From: Roseburia sp. 831b
GTDB taxonomy: Bacteria > Bacillota > Clostridia > Lachnospirales > Lachnospiraceae
Length of the DNA stretch: 64,000 bases
Assembly (NCBI RefSeq): GCF_001940165.2
Contig: NZ_CP135162.1
Location: 919,501 to 983,500, forward strand
Reading direction: 5' to 3'
The first letter of the stretch is position 1; every line of letters starts with the position of its first letter. The notes beneath the pieces were generated by a model, which worked only from the letters and a program-made list of their open reading frames with translations, did not search any database and had not been told where the DNA came from. A program made the position numbers and the translations under genes. This document shows, one piece after another, positions 26,389-35,595 of this stretch.

Positions 26389-27147
26389 ATGAAAGTCGAA
26401 TTTTTACATCATAGCAGTTTCTTGATTGAGGTTGACGATAAGGTTCTTATTTTCGATTATTTCCAGGGAGACAGAGTAAAGAATTATCATTTTACAGGCG
26501 TATTGCCGGAATATGAAAGCGATACGCCAATCTACCTGTTTGCCAGCCACAAGCATCAGGATCATTTTGACTTGGACAACCTTAGATTGGCAGAAAAGTA
26601 TTCGAATATCCATTTTATTTTTTCAAAGGATACCAAAAGCAGTCCGAATTTTTTGAAAAGACATGGAATCAACCCGGACGTCACAAAAAAGATTTGTTAT
26701 GTCGGACCAAATGCAAAATACAAGGTAGAGGATTTAAACATCGAGACGTATCGCTCCACGGATGCGGGTGTTGCTTTTTATGTGGAGACGAACGGCGCTG
26801 CCTTTTTCCATGCAGGGGATTTGAACGACTGGAAGTGGGAAGGTGCAGGAGACCTTGTCAATGGCATGATGGAATCGAATTACAAGGCACAGATTCGCAA
26901 GCTTGCGAATAAACCGATCAATCTTGCTTTTGTTCCGATGGATCCGCGCATGGGAAAATACCAGGATGCGGGAATCGATTATTTTTTGCGTCACACGGAT
27001 GCTGAGTATGTGTTTCCAATGCATATGTGGCAGGACTATTCCGGGATAGAACGGTATTGTAAAAAGCTTTCGAATGCACAGATGGCACAAAGAATTGTTC
27101 CAATTGTACATGAAAATCAGATTTTTGATATTTTAGAGAAAAAATGA
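26389..27147 (+). CDS. MBL-fold metal-dependent hydrolase (UlaG-like)
   Basis: 252-residue soluble protein of the metallo-beta-lactamase superfamily. EFLHHSSFLIEVDDKVLIFDYF starts the fold. The metal motif is SHKHQDHFD (HxHxDH), HAGDLNDWKWEG gives later ligands, and PMHMW is near the C-terminus. It resembles UlaG-like hydrolases; the substrate is unknown. I place the start at ATG 26389, after AGGAG with a rather short 3-nt gap. A GTGAAAAATTTCAC palindrome at 26341-26354 precedes it. Clustering with PNP does not identify its substrate. Confidence 0.82.
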   Translation: MKVEFLHHSSFLIEVDDKVLIFDYFQGDRVKNYHFTGVLPEYESDTPIYLFASHKHQDHFDLDNLRLAEKYSNIHFIFSKDTKSSPNFLKRHGINPDVTKKICYVGPNAKYKVEDLNIETYRSTDAGVAFYVETNGAAFFHAGDLNDWKWEGAGDLVNGMMESNYKAQIRKLANKPINLAFVPMDPRMGKYQDAGIDYFLRHTDAEYVFPMHMWQDYSGIERYCKKLSNAQMAQRIVPIVHENQIFDILEKK

Positions 27148-27160
27148 GAGCAGGTAGTTG

Positions 27161-27189
27161 TTGAATTCAGGGACTATATGAGCTATAAT
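27161..27189 (+). promoter_or_regulatory. Sigma-A promoter ahead of the small membrane gene and alaS
   Basis: -35 TTGAAT (27161-27166), 17-bp spacer, perfect -10 TATAAT (27184-27189). A short hairpin, GACTTTG/CAAAGTC (27202-27221), follows in the transcript. Confidence 0.65.
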
Positions 27190-27258
27190 AAAATGGTGTA
27201 GGACTTTGAATAGGCAAAGTCTGCTTTGGTATCAATTACGAAAGGATTGGTAGAGTAT

Positions 27259-27420
27259 ATGACATTATTAGGATGGTTTTTGCAGTATTTTATTATTTTT
27301 GTGATTTTAGTTGCAATTGCAGTACTTGGTGTGTTCTGTGGTAAGAAATTACGTGAGAACAAAGACAGAAAAGAAGCCGCAGATGCAATGATTCATTCTG
27401 ATTCACAGGATGTAAAATAA
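27259..27420 (+). CDS. Small single-pass membrane protein, unknown function
   Basis: 53-residue protein: one hydrophobic helix (LGWFLQYFIIFVILVAIAVLGVFCG, about residues 4-28), a basic stop-transfer GKKLRENKDRK and a short polar tail. The start is uncertain: ATG 27259 gives the most typical membrane-protein start, while a TTG-type start 11 codons earlier is possible. It has its own sigma-A promoter and lies just before the alaS leader. I do not recognise a family; similar tiny proteins occur next to alaS in clostridia, but I cannot confirm homology here. Confidence 0.55.
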   Translation: MTLLGWFLQYFIIFVILVAIAVLGVFCGKKLRENKDRKEAADAMIHSDSQDVK

Positions 27421-27430
27421 ATAAAAACGC

Positions 27431-27483
27431 ACCCTTTGGTGTGGACAAGGGTACCGGAGTCGTTTTGGAACACAAAACGACTC
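27431..27483 (+). promoter_or_regulatory. alaS leader with two stem-loops
   Basis: ACCCTT (27431-27436) pairs with AAGGGT (27447-27452). Directly after it, GAGTCGTTTTG (27457-27467) pairs perfectly with CAAAACGACTC (27473-27483) around GAACA. No T-run follows the second stem, and the T-box core GGTGGNACCGCG is absent, so this is neither a clear terminator nor a T-box. It may affect mRNA stability or alaS translation. Confidence 0.5.
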
Positions 27484-27525
27484 ATTAAAATGTGCCCAAA
27501 TACAGTTTTTGGAGGAAGTTTAAAA

Positions 27526-30186
27526 GTGAAGAAGTTTTACGGAGAAAACGAACTGCGTAGAATGTACCTTGACTTTTTTGAGAGCAAGGGACATCTTAAG
27601 ATGAACAGTTTTTCATTAGTACCACATAATGATAACAGTTTATTATTGATCAATGCCGGAATGGCACCATTAAAACCATATTTTACAGGACAGGAGATTC
27701 CACCAAGAAGAAGAGTGACAACCTGTCAGAAATGTATTCGTACCGGCGATATTGAAAACGTTGGTAAGACAGCAAGACATCTGACATTCTTCGAAATGTT
27801 GGGTAACTTTTCTTTTGGTGATTATTTTAAACATGAAGCAATTGCCTGGAGTTGGGAATTCTTAACCAAAGTATTAGGCTTGGAAGAAGACAGACTTTAT
27901 CCTTCCATTTACGGAGAGGATGATGAGGCTTTTGATATCTGGACCAAAGAAGTGGGTGTTGCACCGGAACGTATCACAAGATTTTACCGTGATCCGGAGA
28001 CCGGAGAGTGCGATAACTTCTGGGAACACGGCGCAGGACCATGTGGACCATGTTCTGAGATTTATTATGACCGTGGAGAAAAATACGGTTGTGGCAGCCC
28101 TGACTGTAAAGTTGGCTGTGACTGTGACCGTTTCATGGAAGTTTGGAACAACGTATTTACCCAGTTTGAGGGAGATGGCAAGGGCGGTTATACAGAACTT
28201 GCCCAGAAGAACATTGATACCGGTATGGGATTAGAGAGACTTGCAGTTGTAATGCAGGATGTAGATTCTGTTTTTGACATTGATACAATGAAAGCAATCC
28301 GTGATAAAGTCTGTGAAATCTCCGGCAAGACATATCAGACAGATGCAATGGATGATGTATCCATTCGTCTGATTACAGACCATATCCGTTCTTCAACTTT
28401 CATGGTATCCGATGGAATTATGCCTTCCAATGAAGGACGCGGTTATGTGCTCCGCCGTATCATCCGTCGTGCAGCACGTCATGGAAAGATGTTAGGAATT
28501 CAAGGCAATTTCTTAGACAAGATCGCAATGGTTGTCATCAACGAAAGTAAAGACGGCTATCCGGAATTAGAAGAGAAGAAAGATTTCATTTTGAAAGTCT
28601 TAACGCAGGAAGAAGAAAAATTTGCAAAGACAATCGATCAGGGTCTTGCAATTTTAGATGAGATGGAGAAGAAAATGCAGGAGAAAGGACAGAAGGTACT
28701 GTCCGGTGACGATGCATTTAAGCTTTATGATACTTATGGATTCCCAATGGATTTGACACAGGAAATCTTAGAGGAAAAAGGCTTCACCATTGACGAGGAA
28801 GGCTTTCAGAAGGCAATGGATGTGCAGAGAGAGACTGCAAGAAAGAATCGTAAGACAACAAACTATATTGGTGCAGATGCAACCGTATATGATGAGATTG
28901 ATCCAGCCATCACATCTGAATTTGTTGGCTATGACAATCTGAGTGTTACATCAAAAGTATCGGTTCTTACCACAGAGACAGAGCTTGTAGAAGCATTGTC
29001 GGAAGGTGAAGTGGGAACTATTATCGTAGAAAAGACACCATTTTATGCTACCATGGGTGGCCAGCAGGGCGATAAAGGTGTGATTCGTACTGCAAACGGT
29101 GAATTCAAGGTCGAAGATACCATCAAATTATTAGGTGGAAAAGTAGGTCATATCGGTAAAATGGTAAGCGGTATGATTCAAAATGGCGAGGAAGTGGAGC
29201 TTGTTGTTGACGCAGCACTTCGTGCAAAGACATGTAAGAACCATTCTGCAACCCACCTGTTACAGAAAGCACTCCGTGAAGTACTTGGTACACATGTAGA
29301 ACAGGCAGGTTCTTATCAGGATGCAGACAGAACACGTTTTGACTTTTCACATTTCCAGGCTATGACACCAGAGGAAATTGCAAAAGTAGAACAGATTGTC
29401 AACGAGAAGATTGCAGATGCTCTTCCGGTTGTGACAGAAGTAATGTCTGTGGAAGATGCGAAAAAGACAGGTGCAATGGCACTCTTTGGTGAAAAATATG
29501 GCGAAAAAGTACGTGTCGTATCCATGGGAGATTTCTCAAAGGAATTCTGTGGTGGTACCCACGTAAAGAATACCGCAGAGATTACAACTTTCAAGATTAT
29601 ATCTGAGAGTGGTGTTGCTGCTGGTGTACGCCGTATTGAGGCAATCACAGGCGAGAATGTTTTTGCATATTATAAAAATATGGAGGATGAGCTTGAGAAG
29701 GCTGCAAAAGCTGCAAAAGCAACTCCGGCAACTTTGGTAGAAAAGATTGAACACATGATGACAGAAATCAAGAGCCTTAACAGCGAGTTAGAGTCTTTAA
29801 AGAGCAAGGCTGCAAAAGAAGCACTTGGTGATGTTATGGATCAGGTTGTGGATGTAAAAGGCGTTAAACTTCTTGCAACAAGTGTTCAGGGCGTTGATAT
29901 GAACGGTCTTCGAGATTTAGGAGATCAGTTGAAAGGCAAGCTTGGCGAAGGCGTTGTTGTTTTAGCATCCGAGTCAGACGGTAAAGTGAACTTAGTTGCA
30001 ATGGCAACAGAGGAAGCAATGAAGAGCGGAGCTCATGCTGGAAATCTGATTAAGGCAATCGCCGGAAAAGTTGGCGGTGGCGGCGGCGGCCGTCCAAACA
30101 TGGCACAGGCAGGAGGAAAAAATCCTGCTGGTATTCCAGATGCAATTGCAGAGGCAAAGACAGCTTTGGAGAGTCAGGTAAAATAG
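27526..30186 (+). CDS. alaS: Alanyl-tRNA synthetase
   Basis: 886-residue class II synthetase charging tRNA-Ala. I place the start at GTG 27526 (KKFYGENELRRMYLDFFESKGH follows), with GGAGG 10 nt upstream; 30 further upstream codons would translate the leader hairpins. Motifs: FFEMLGNFSFGDYF in the aminoacylation core, the editing-domain zinc ligands HSATHLLQ (HxxxH) and CGGTHVKNT (CxxxH), and the C-terminal GGGGGGRPNMAQAGG of the C-Ala domain. It is a single-copy housekeeping gene with a strong terminator downstream. Confidence 0.96.
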   Translation: MKKFYGENELRRMYLDFFESKGHLKMNSFSLVPHNDNSLLLINAGMAPLKPYFTGQEIPPRRRVTTCQKCIRTGDIENVGKTARHLTFFEMLGNFSFGDYFKHEAIAWSWEFLTKVLGLEEDRLYPSIYGEDDEAFDIWTKEVGVAPERITRFYRDPETGECDNFWEHGAGPCGPCSEIYYDRGEKYGCGSPDCKVGCDCDRFMEVWNNVFTQFEGDGKGGYTELAQKNIDTGMGLERLAVVMQDVDSVFDIDTMKAIRDKVCEISGKTYQTDAMDDVSIRLITDHIRSSTFMVSDGIMPSNEGRGYVLRRIIRRAARHGKMLGIQGNFLDKIAMVVINESKDGYPELEEKKDFILKVLTQEEEKFAKTIDQGLAILDEMEKKMQEKGQKVLSGDDAFKLYDTYGFPMDLTQEILEEKGFTIDEEGFQKAMDVQRETARKNRKTTNYIGADATVYDEIDPAITSEFVGYDNLSVTSKVSVLTTETELVEALSEGEVGTIIVEKTPFYATMGGQQGDKGVIRTANGEFKVEDTIKLLGGKVGHIGKMVSGMIQNGEEVELVVDAALRAKTCKNHSATHLLQKALREVLGTHVEQAGSYQDADRTRFDFSHFQAMTPEEIAKVEQIVNEKIADALPVVTEVMSVEDAKKTGAMALFGEKYGEKVRVVSMGDFSKEFCGGTHVKNTAEITTFKIISESGVAAGVRRIEAITGENVFAYYKNMEDELEKAAKAAKATPATLVEKIEHMMTEIKSLNSELESLKSKAAKEALGDVMDQVVDVKGVKLLATSVQGVDMNGLRDLGDQLKGKLGEGVVVLASESDGKVNLVAMATEEAMKSGAHAGNLIKAIAGKVGGGGGGRPNMAQAGGKNPAGIPDAIAEAKTALESQVK

Positions 30187-30193
30187 AAAAGAG

Positions 30194-30226
30194 GCTGTCA
30201 CATAGTAAAAGTGTGACAGCTTTTTT
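30194..30226 (+). terminator. alaS terminator
   Basis: GCTGTCACA (30194-30202) pairs with TGTGACAGC (30212-30220), followed directly by six T. This separates alaS from the exosortase-G locus. Confidence 0.85.
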
Positions 30227-30243
30227 ACAATAAAAGGATTCTT

Positions 30244-30597
30244 ATGAAATATTATGTATTGAAATATCGGCTACCGATGAGCCACAGCAGTACCATGCAA
30301 AAAGAAAACAGTCATCATCATGTCATCGAAATAACGGTGCAGGCGGAATACGACCAGCAGACATTTATTGAATTCCAGGATATGGAAAAGGTGCTAAATC
30401 AATGTCTGAACCCATATAAGAATCAATATCTCAATGAGATGGAAGAGTTTCATGAGGATACCAGTATCGAGAATATCACAGAAGTATTTTATGAGAAATT
30501 ATCACAGGCATTTGCAAATGAGGGGTGGAACCTTACCAAGATAGAAGTTGGCGAGAATCCGCTAAGGGTCTACATCATACAAACCAATCATGTTTAA
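30244..30597 (+). CDS. 6-pyruvoyltetrahydropterin synthase-like protein of the exosortase G system (1)
   Basis: 117-residue small protein with a 6-pyruvoyltetrahydropterin/6-carboxytetrahydropterin synthase-like fold signature, matching the PTPS-related protein of exosortase-G loci. Three histidines expected to bind zinc are present: H14 and H24-x-H26. The catalytic cysteine that normally precedes the HxH motif is not seen, and the protein is shorter than pterin enzymes (about 120-150 residues), so ordinary pterin synthesis is doubtful. It opens the locus, directly after the alaS terminator and 15 nt before the Firmicu-CTERM protein. A paralogue lies at 35596. Confidence 0.7.
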   Translation: MKYYVLKYRLPMSHSSTMQKENSHHHVIEITVQAEYDQQTFIEFQDMEKVLNQCLNPYKNQYLNEMEEFHEDTSIENITEVFYEKLSQAFANEGWNLTKIEVGENPLRVYIIQTNHV

Positions 30598-30611
30598 GGG
30601 AGGAAGGAAAA

Positions 30612-32522
30612 GTGAGTCTGAAAAAATTACTAGGAACGTCGTTGCTATGTTTTTCATTGGTGTTGTCGAATGTGACAGCATTAGCAGCAGATCAAAACAA
30701 TGTGTCAGACAATAAGGAACTGACATCGGAAACACAGGAACAAACAGATACTATGCAGGAAGTACAGACACAGTCAGAATCTCAAGAAAATGAAGATGGT
30801 TCTGCGACTCCAGAACAGAGCGAAGAAAACCCGGATGCACAGGATACAAATGAGAATGGCAGGGGGGAGCAGACCACAGAAGGACAGAACGAAGAAATAC
30901 AAAATACAGAGTCTGAGGAAGCGGGTGTGGAAACGCAAAGCGCAGATGGAGTTTCCCTGGAACAATATGCAGGGGGCAGAACGATTCAGGTAGATGGAGA
31001 TCCAAAAGAGTGGGATGGAATTCCTTCTTATACTTCAAATGATGGCAGTGTTGCAAAATGGTCTGTTGCACAGAATGATGAGTATGTGTATTTTTATGTG
31101 CAGGAAAATGGCGGAAACAAGTGGGGATTACCAATCACGAATACAAAAGCCGCGATTTCCTACGCATCAGGACTTTCTAACAGTAATTTGAATGGAATCG
31201 GATTCGCATTTGAAAACAGCAGTCTTGTTTTAAAAGATGGCTGGTATGGAAACATCAATGGAACACTGTCTGGTTTTTCACCGAGCCAGGAGCAGGATAA
31301 ATATGAGATTGAGTTTGCAGTGCCACAAAGTTATTTCGCAGAACCTGATTATACACTTACATATTGCGGTACGAGCATTGCATCAGGTGATATTCCCGTA
31401 CTAAATACATTCCCGGAATACGAAGAAGAAAAACCGGTCTATAACGGAATTACAATCGATGGTAACTTCTCTGACTGGAATGCGGTAGAAAAGACGTCTG
31501 TCGACGATGGCAGCATTATCGATGCAGCAATGGTATTTGATGGAGACTGGATTTATATTTACTTAAAGGATACTGGAAACGGTGCGGCATTCCATGCAGG
31601 TGAAAGAAGTCATGGTACCTATGAACTTTTAACGGATACCGGAAGAAGAACCAGTTTTGTATTAAGAGAAAATGGGATTGAAGGAGTAAAGGATGCTAAG
31701 GTGAAGTATTCAAACGATCAATATGAGATTGCAATCCCGGCTTCAAACCTAAAAAAATACCGCTCTACGATTTCATTTGGATATGCGCAGGCAAAGACAC
31801 CAATGATAAGCGGTGTATCGAATCTGCAGGGCGGCGGTAACATCGACGGCTCATTTTCGGGAATTACAATTGATGGTAATTTTGATGACTGGGCAGATTA
31901 TAACCATCAATTGATTGAATATTCTACGAATGGTGATTATGGAGATGATGCGGACGGTGCCTTATATCTGAGTGATCATACCCTATATGGTCATGTGAAA
32001 ACATATCGTCTGAGAAATAACAATCCATATTATCAGGTGGAACTGCGCTTTAATGAGGTTGACAGTCAAAACATTTACTTTCAGTTTATTACAGTAGACG
32101 ATAGCGGTAACATCAACTGGAATCCGCAGATGGATTATGACGGAACGACAAAAGAGTACTATATGATTGATATGAGAGGCTGGCATGGGGCATCTACTTT
32201 GACAGAACTCGAAGACGAAGGATATGGAAATAAGATTTTAGGTCATGCTTATATTCGAATGGGCAGCAGTGATGATACAGAGTTAGAATATGAGATTGAT
32301 TTGGAAAAACTGTCTTCTTACATTTCAACAAGCAACAGTACGCCTTATGAAATGTCTGTAACAGATATGAAGACGATTCAGGCAAAATACCAGAATATCG
32401 GTGACCAATGGGTAACCATTGCAGGTACTTCATCAGGTCCGGTTGTCGGTGTTGTGTTATGTATCTCCACCGTTGCATGTGTATTGGCATATCGAAGAAG
32501 AAAACAAAAAGGAATTGCATAA
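30612..32522 (+). CDS. Firmicu-CTERM surface protein with three carbohydrate-binding-like modules (exosortase G substrate)
   Basis: 636-residue exported protein. GTG 30612 follows GGAGGAAGG; a signal peptide (LLGTSLLCFSLVLSNVTALA) is cut about ALA|AD. A Glu/Gln/Thr-rich low-complexity region follows (about 30-115). Three repeats start with VDGDPKEWDG, IDGNFSDWNA and IDGNFDDWAD (about residues 124, 280 and 418), each followed by beta-rich sequence resembling CBM9/DOMON-like domains. The C-terminus is a Firmicu-CTERM-type signal: SSGPVVGVVLCISTVACVLAYRRRKQKG. The next gene is the exosortase XrtG, which I infer processes this tail. Confidence 0.8.
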   Translation: MSLKKLLGTSLLCFSLVLSNVTALAADQNNVSDNKELTSETQEQTDTMQEVQTQSESQENEDGSATPEQSEENPDAQDTNENGRGEQTTEGQNEEIQNTESEEAGVETQSADGVSLEQYAGGRTIQVDGDPKEWDGIPSYTSNDGSVAKWSVAQNDEYVYFYVQENGGNKWGLPITNTKAAISYASGLSNSNLNGIGFAFENSSLVLKDGWYGNINGTLSGFSPSQEQDKYEIEFAVPQSYFAEPDYTLTYCGTSIASGDIPVLNTFPEYEEEKPVYNGITIDGNFSDWNAVEKTSVDDGSIIDAAMVFDGDWIYIYLKDTGNGAAFHAGERSHGTYELLTDTGRRTSFVLRENGIEGVKDAKVKYSNDQYEIAIPASNLKKYRSTISFGYAQAKTPMISGVSNLQGGGNIDGSFSGITIDGNFDDWADYNHQLIEYSTNGDYGDDADGALYLSDHTLYGHVKTYRLRNNNPYYQVELRFNEVDSQNIYFQFITVDDSGNINWNPQMDYDGTTKEYYMIDMRGWHGASTLTELEDEGYGNKILGHAYIRMGSSDDTELEYEIDLEKLSSYISTSNSTPYEMSVTDMKTIQAKYQNIGDQWVTIAGTSSGPVVGVVLCISTVACVLAYRRRKQKGIA

Positions 32523-33119
32523 ATGAAGTATCTCATAGGTCTGATTCTTGGAATCATTTGGTTATATGTATTACACGTATTAAAGAAAAGTAAATTGAAT
32601 TTCTGGCACTTCGCAGTGGGAAGTGCCGGACTTTTCATTTTTATGATGGTATATTTGCGTCCGGTGCTTACACAGCCGTCGGCTAGAATTATTGCGGCGA
32701 TTGCCGGAATTCCAGGAAATCTGTTTCACTTATATACCGCGTATTTTAAATATGGAATTATCTTTGTACAGTCAAAACAGGGAGCCATTTCTTTGATGAT
32801 AGACTTTGAGTGTTCTGGAATCATCGAAATCATGGCATTTCTTTCACTGCTTTTGTTTTACAATGTGTATACAAGGGTGGAAAAAGTCATTGTCGGGCTG
32901 TCCGGAATCAGTGCGCTTGTGGTTGCAAATGCAATCCGCATTACAATTATCTGCGTCATCATTCATTTTATGGGGGTGTCAGCATATTATGTGGCGCATG
33001 CATTTATCGGACGAATCGTTTTTTATGCATTTTCCGTTGCCTTGTATTTCTATGTTTTCACAAAACCACAGATTATCAAGCAAAGGGTAGGTGGCTTCCG
33101 CTATGCAAATCATAAATAA
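32523..33119 (+). CDS. xrtG: Exosortase family protein XrtG
   Basis: 198-residue multi-pass membrane transpeptidase-like protein. The exosortase/archaeosortase catalytic triad is complete: C97 in DFECSGIIE, R139 in ANAIRITI and H159 in YVAHAFIGR. About six hydrophobic segments surround it. It starts immediately after the stop of the Firmicu-CTERM protein and overlaps the next glycosyltransferase gene by 17 nt, indicating tight co-translation. By analogy with other exosortases it should cut the C-terminal sorting signal and join the protein to a surface acceptor; the acceptor for XrtG is not known to me. Confidence 0.88.
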   Translation: MKYLIGLILGIIWLYVLHVLKKSKLNFWHFAVGSAGLFIFMMVYLRPVLTQPSARIIAAIAGIPGNLFHLYTAYFKYGIIFVQSKQGAISLMIDFECSGIIEIMAFLSLLLFYNVYTRVEKVIVGLSGISALVVANAIRITIICVIIHFMGVSAYYVAHAFIGRIVFYAFSVALYFYVFTKPQIIKQRVGGFRYANHK

Positions 33120-34467
33120 TTTTGTGAATTCGTTTGTCTTTTGGGCGGCGTGGATTATTATTCCTGTGATTATGGAGATTGTTCCGGCGTTTGGAAGCAT
33201 TTATGTTTTAATCAAAAAGCATATCAAAAAGAAGGTTTACGAAGACCCGATTATGTACCCGGAGATTACTCTGATTATCCCGGTCTACAATTCGCAGGAC
33301 TCGTTAGAAGAGTGCATTCGCTCCATTCATGAGAGCGATTATCCGAATGACAAAATCAAAATTTATCTGGTGAACAATCAGGGGCAGGATAATAGTTTTG
33401 AGGTTTTCCATGAATGTCAGGAAAAATATCCAAATCTTATGATGCAATGGATGAACGCGATGCAGGGAAAATCCAAAGCATTAAACCTTGCACTGTTTAA
33501 CAGTGACGGAAAGTACATCATTCACATTGACAGCGATGGACAACTTGAAAAGAATGCCCTAAAAAATATGGTAAAAAAATTTGAGGCGGATTCGTCGGTT
33601 GACTGTATGACAGGAGCAATTTTGACAGAGCCTTCCATGATTGAGCAGTATCACGGAATCTTTGCAAAGCTGCTTCGAAAGTTAGAGTTTATGGAGTATG
33701 CACAGGCGTTTTTGGCAGGAAGAAACTATGCGTCTGAAACGAACAATATTTATACGTTATCAGGGGCTTTTTCTGCGTTTCGAAAATCAGCCGTGTTAAA
33801 ATCACAGCTTTATAACACGGACACCATTTGCGAGGATACCCAGATTACGTTCCAGATGCGCTATATCCAGAAGAAAAAGGTACATATCTGTGAAAATGCG
33901 ATTTTCTTTGTAGACCCGATTGAGGACATGAACAAATTGTATACACAAAGACAACGTTGGCAGCGCGGCAGTCTTGAGGTGTCGCATCAGTTTTTAAAGA
34001 AGGAGCTTCATCCATACAAATTATTTACCAATGTAACGGTTCGTACGCTCATGTATGACCATACGTTCGCATTCCCTAGAATGATCTGGTATCTGGCGTT
34101 GCTTTGCCTGCTTTGTATGAATTATTCGTTTTCTTTGATTATTTATTCGACGTTGTTTATTTTCTTTTTGTATATTGTGATTGGCTATTTTTACTTTGCC
34201 TCGACAATCGGGTTTTTATCTGAGTTTAAAGAACTCCGCAGCTATTATAAAAAACAGTGGTACGTGGTTGCATTATTGCCGCTTTTTAATTTTCTGGTCT
34301 TTTTCATCCGTTTTGCAGGGGTAATCAATAGCATTAACACAGACAGTGCATGGAAAACAAGAAATTTAACCGAGGAAAAACAGGCGTTTATGGATACGGT
34401 AAAGGATGATGTAAAAGGAATATCCGGTTTTTATCAGAAAATAAAGGACTGGGTAAACGCGCAGTAG
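33103..34467 (+). CDS. Processive GT2 glycosyltransferase of the exosortase G system
   Basis: 454-residue membrane glycosyltransferase. One N-terminal transmembrane helix is followed by a GT-A domain with ITLIIPVYNSQDSLEEC, the metal-binding HIDSDG (DxD type), the EDTQITF acid block and YTQRQRWQRGS (the QxxRW signature of processive enzymes such as cellulose or hyaluronan synthases). Several C-terminal helices follow. ATG 33103 follows AGGTGG and overlaps the end of xrtG. It probably builds or extends the glycan to which the XrtG product is attached; sugar and linkage are unknown. Confidence 0.88.
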   Translation: MQIINNFVNSFVFWAAWIIIPVIMEIVPAFGSIYVLIKKHIKKKVYEDPIMYPEITLIIPVYNSQDSLEECIRSIHESDYPNDKIKIYLVNNQGQDNSFEVFHECQEKYPNLMMQWMNAMQGKSKALNLALFNSDGKYIIHIDSDGQLEKNALKNMVKKFEADSSVDCMTGAILTEPSMIEQYHGIFAKLLRKLEFMEYAQAFLAGRNYASETNNIYTLSGAFSAFRKSAVLKSQLYNTDTICEDTQITFQMRYIQKKKVHICENAIFFVDPIEDMNKLYTQRQRWQRGSLEVSHQFLKKELHPYKLFTNVTVRTLMYDHTFAFPRMIWYLALLCLLCMNYSFSLIIYSTLFIFFLYIVIGYFYFASTIGFLSEFKELRSYYKKQWYVVALLPLFNFLVFFIRFAGVINSINTDSAWKTRNLTEEKQAFMDTVKDDVKGISGFYQKIKDWVNAQ

Positions 34468-34504
34468 CAGGAGAGCGTGAAAATGGCACAGGAATGGAGA
34501 TTTT

Positions 34505-35566
34505 ATGGACACAAAGCATAAAAAGTATTTTATGAGAGTTACCGTGGTTGTGTTTGTGATTGCGGTGCTGATTGGAGTATTTGGTTACTACGAAGTAAGA
34601 CAGTATGACGAGAGTATTTTAGAGATATATGCAGAACAGCAGGATTCTTATGTAAAACTGGTATTAGATCAGATTAATCTCCAAAAAGACAGAACAGATG
34701 ATGAGATGATTGATGATATTTTAAATTCTTTGGTTGCCTCAGATAAAAGATATTGGACGCTTACAAAAGACCAGGATATTTTGTATGTGAAAGATGTTTC
34801 CGAGACAAATCGATACAAAGGATTTACCTCGGACAGTTATTATCTTTCAACCGGCGGAAAAGCGTTTGTAGACAGCTTAGAGACAGACCGTATTATTCAC
34901 GATATGATTGAGATTGATCAGGAGAGATATGTCGCATCCGGCACGAAATTTTCCTACTTAGGCAATGAGTATAAAATCTGTCTTTTGACTTATGAAAAGG
35001 TTATTTTAGATAACAATAAGCTGTTACAAACCAGAATTATGATTTGTATCGTATTATTTGAGTTACTTCTTATTTTAATTCTTGCAATAATGGCTGGAAC
35101 ACAGCTGATTGACAAGAAAAACGAGAAGATAGAAAAGCTTAGCCAAAGGGTTGTTACGCTGAACAAAGAAGTAGAAGGCTTGGAAGATAAGCTGGCAATG
35201 GAGTTTTCTTATAATGCCGGAAACAGTATTTTCCATGAGAGTGTACTGACGCAATTCCTTGAAAAATTGGAAAAACGCAAAGTTGCACCGCTCACACTGG
35301 CGATGTTTCAAAGAGACAAAAAGGCAGATATCAGAGAGTTTTTTAAGAAAGTTGACAAAAGTGCAGGAAAAAAATATCTGAAATTTGAAATCGGGTCAGA
35401 CCGGCTGCTGTTACTTTTTTTTAGTATGAAAGATGTGGAATTAGAGCCGAAACTTCAAAAGATAGAGCAGGAAGGAATCACGTATCTTTGTGAATTTACG
35501 ATAGAGGATGATTACCAGACCTATCAGAGCCAATATGAAAAGTTTTTAAAGAAAAATAGTTTGTAA
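34505..35566 (+). CDS. Two-transmembrane sensor-like protein of the exosortase G locus, unknown family
   Basis: 353-residue protein: TM helix about residues 10-28, an extracellular domain of about 150 residues with CACHE-like character (YWTLTKDQDILYVKD...), a second TM about 175-198, a coiled coil (KNEKIEKLSQRVVTLNKEVEGLEDKL) and a cytoplasmic domain of about 110 residues. The last domain (PLTLAMFQRDKKADIREFFKK...DRLLLLFFSMKD) has the rhythm of a degenerate GGDEF domain but no GG(D/E)EF motif. It may sense an external cue and control polymer synthesis through protein contact. ATG 34505 follows GGAG. I cannot place it in a named family. Confidence 0.6.
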   Translation: MDTKHKKYFMRVTVVVFVIAVLIGVFGYYEVRQYDESILEIYAEQQDSYVKLVLDQINLQKDRTDDEMIDDILNSLVASDKRYWTLTKDQDILYVKDVSETNRYKGFTSDSYYLSTGGKAFVDSLETDRIIHDMIEIDQERYVASGTKFSYLGNEYKICLLTYEKVILDNNKLLQTRIMICIVLFELLLILILAIMAGTQLIDKKNEKIEKLSQRVVTLNKEVEGLEDKLAMEFSYNAGNSIFHESVLTQFLEKLEKRKVAPLTLAMFQRDKKADIREFFKKVDKSAGKKYLKFEIGSDRLLLLFFSMKDVELEPKLQKIEQEGITYLCEFTIEDDYQTYQSQYEKFLKKNSL

Positions 35567-35595
35567 GAAAAGTTTGATAAAAGGATGCAAAAAGA

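Noticed and set aside
27440..27460. GGGTACCGGAG in the alaS leader considered as a T-box core
   Set aside because: It lacks the GGTGGNACCGCG core, stem I motifs and a competing terminator.
34505..35566. Active diguanylate cyclase
   Set aside because: No GG(D/E)EF motif or nucleotide-binding residues are seen in the cytoplasmic domain.
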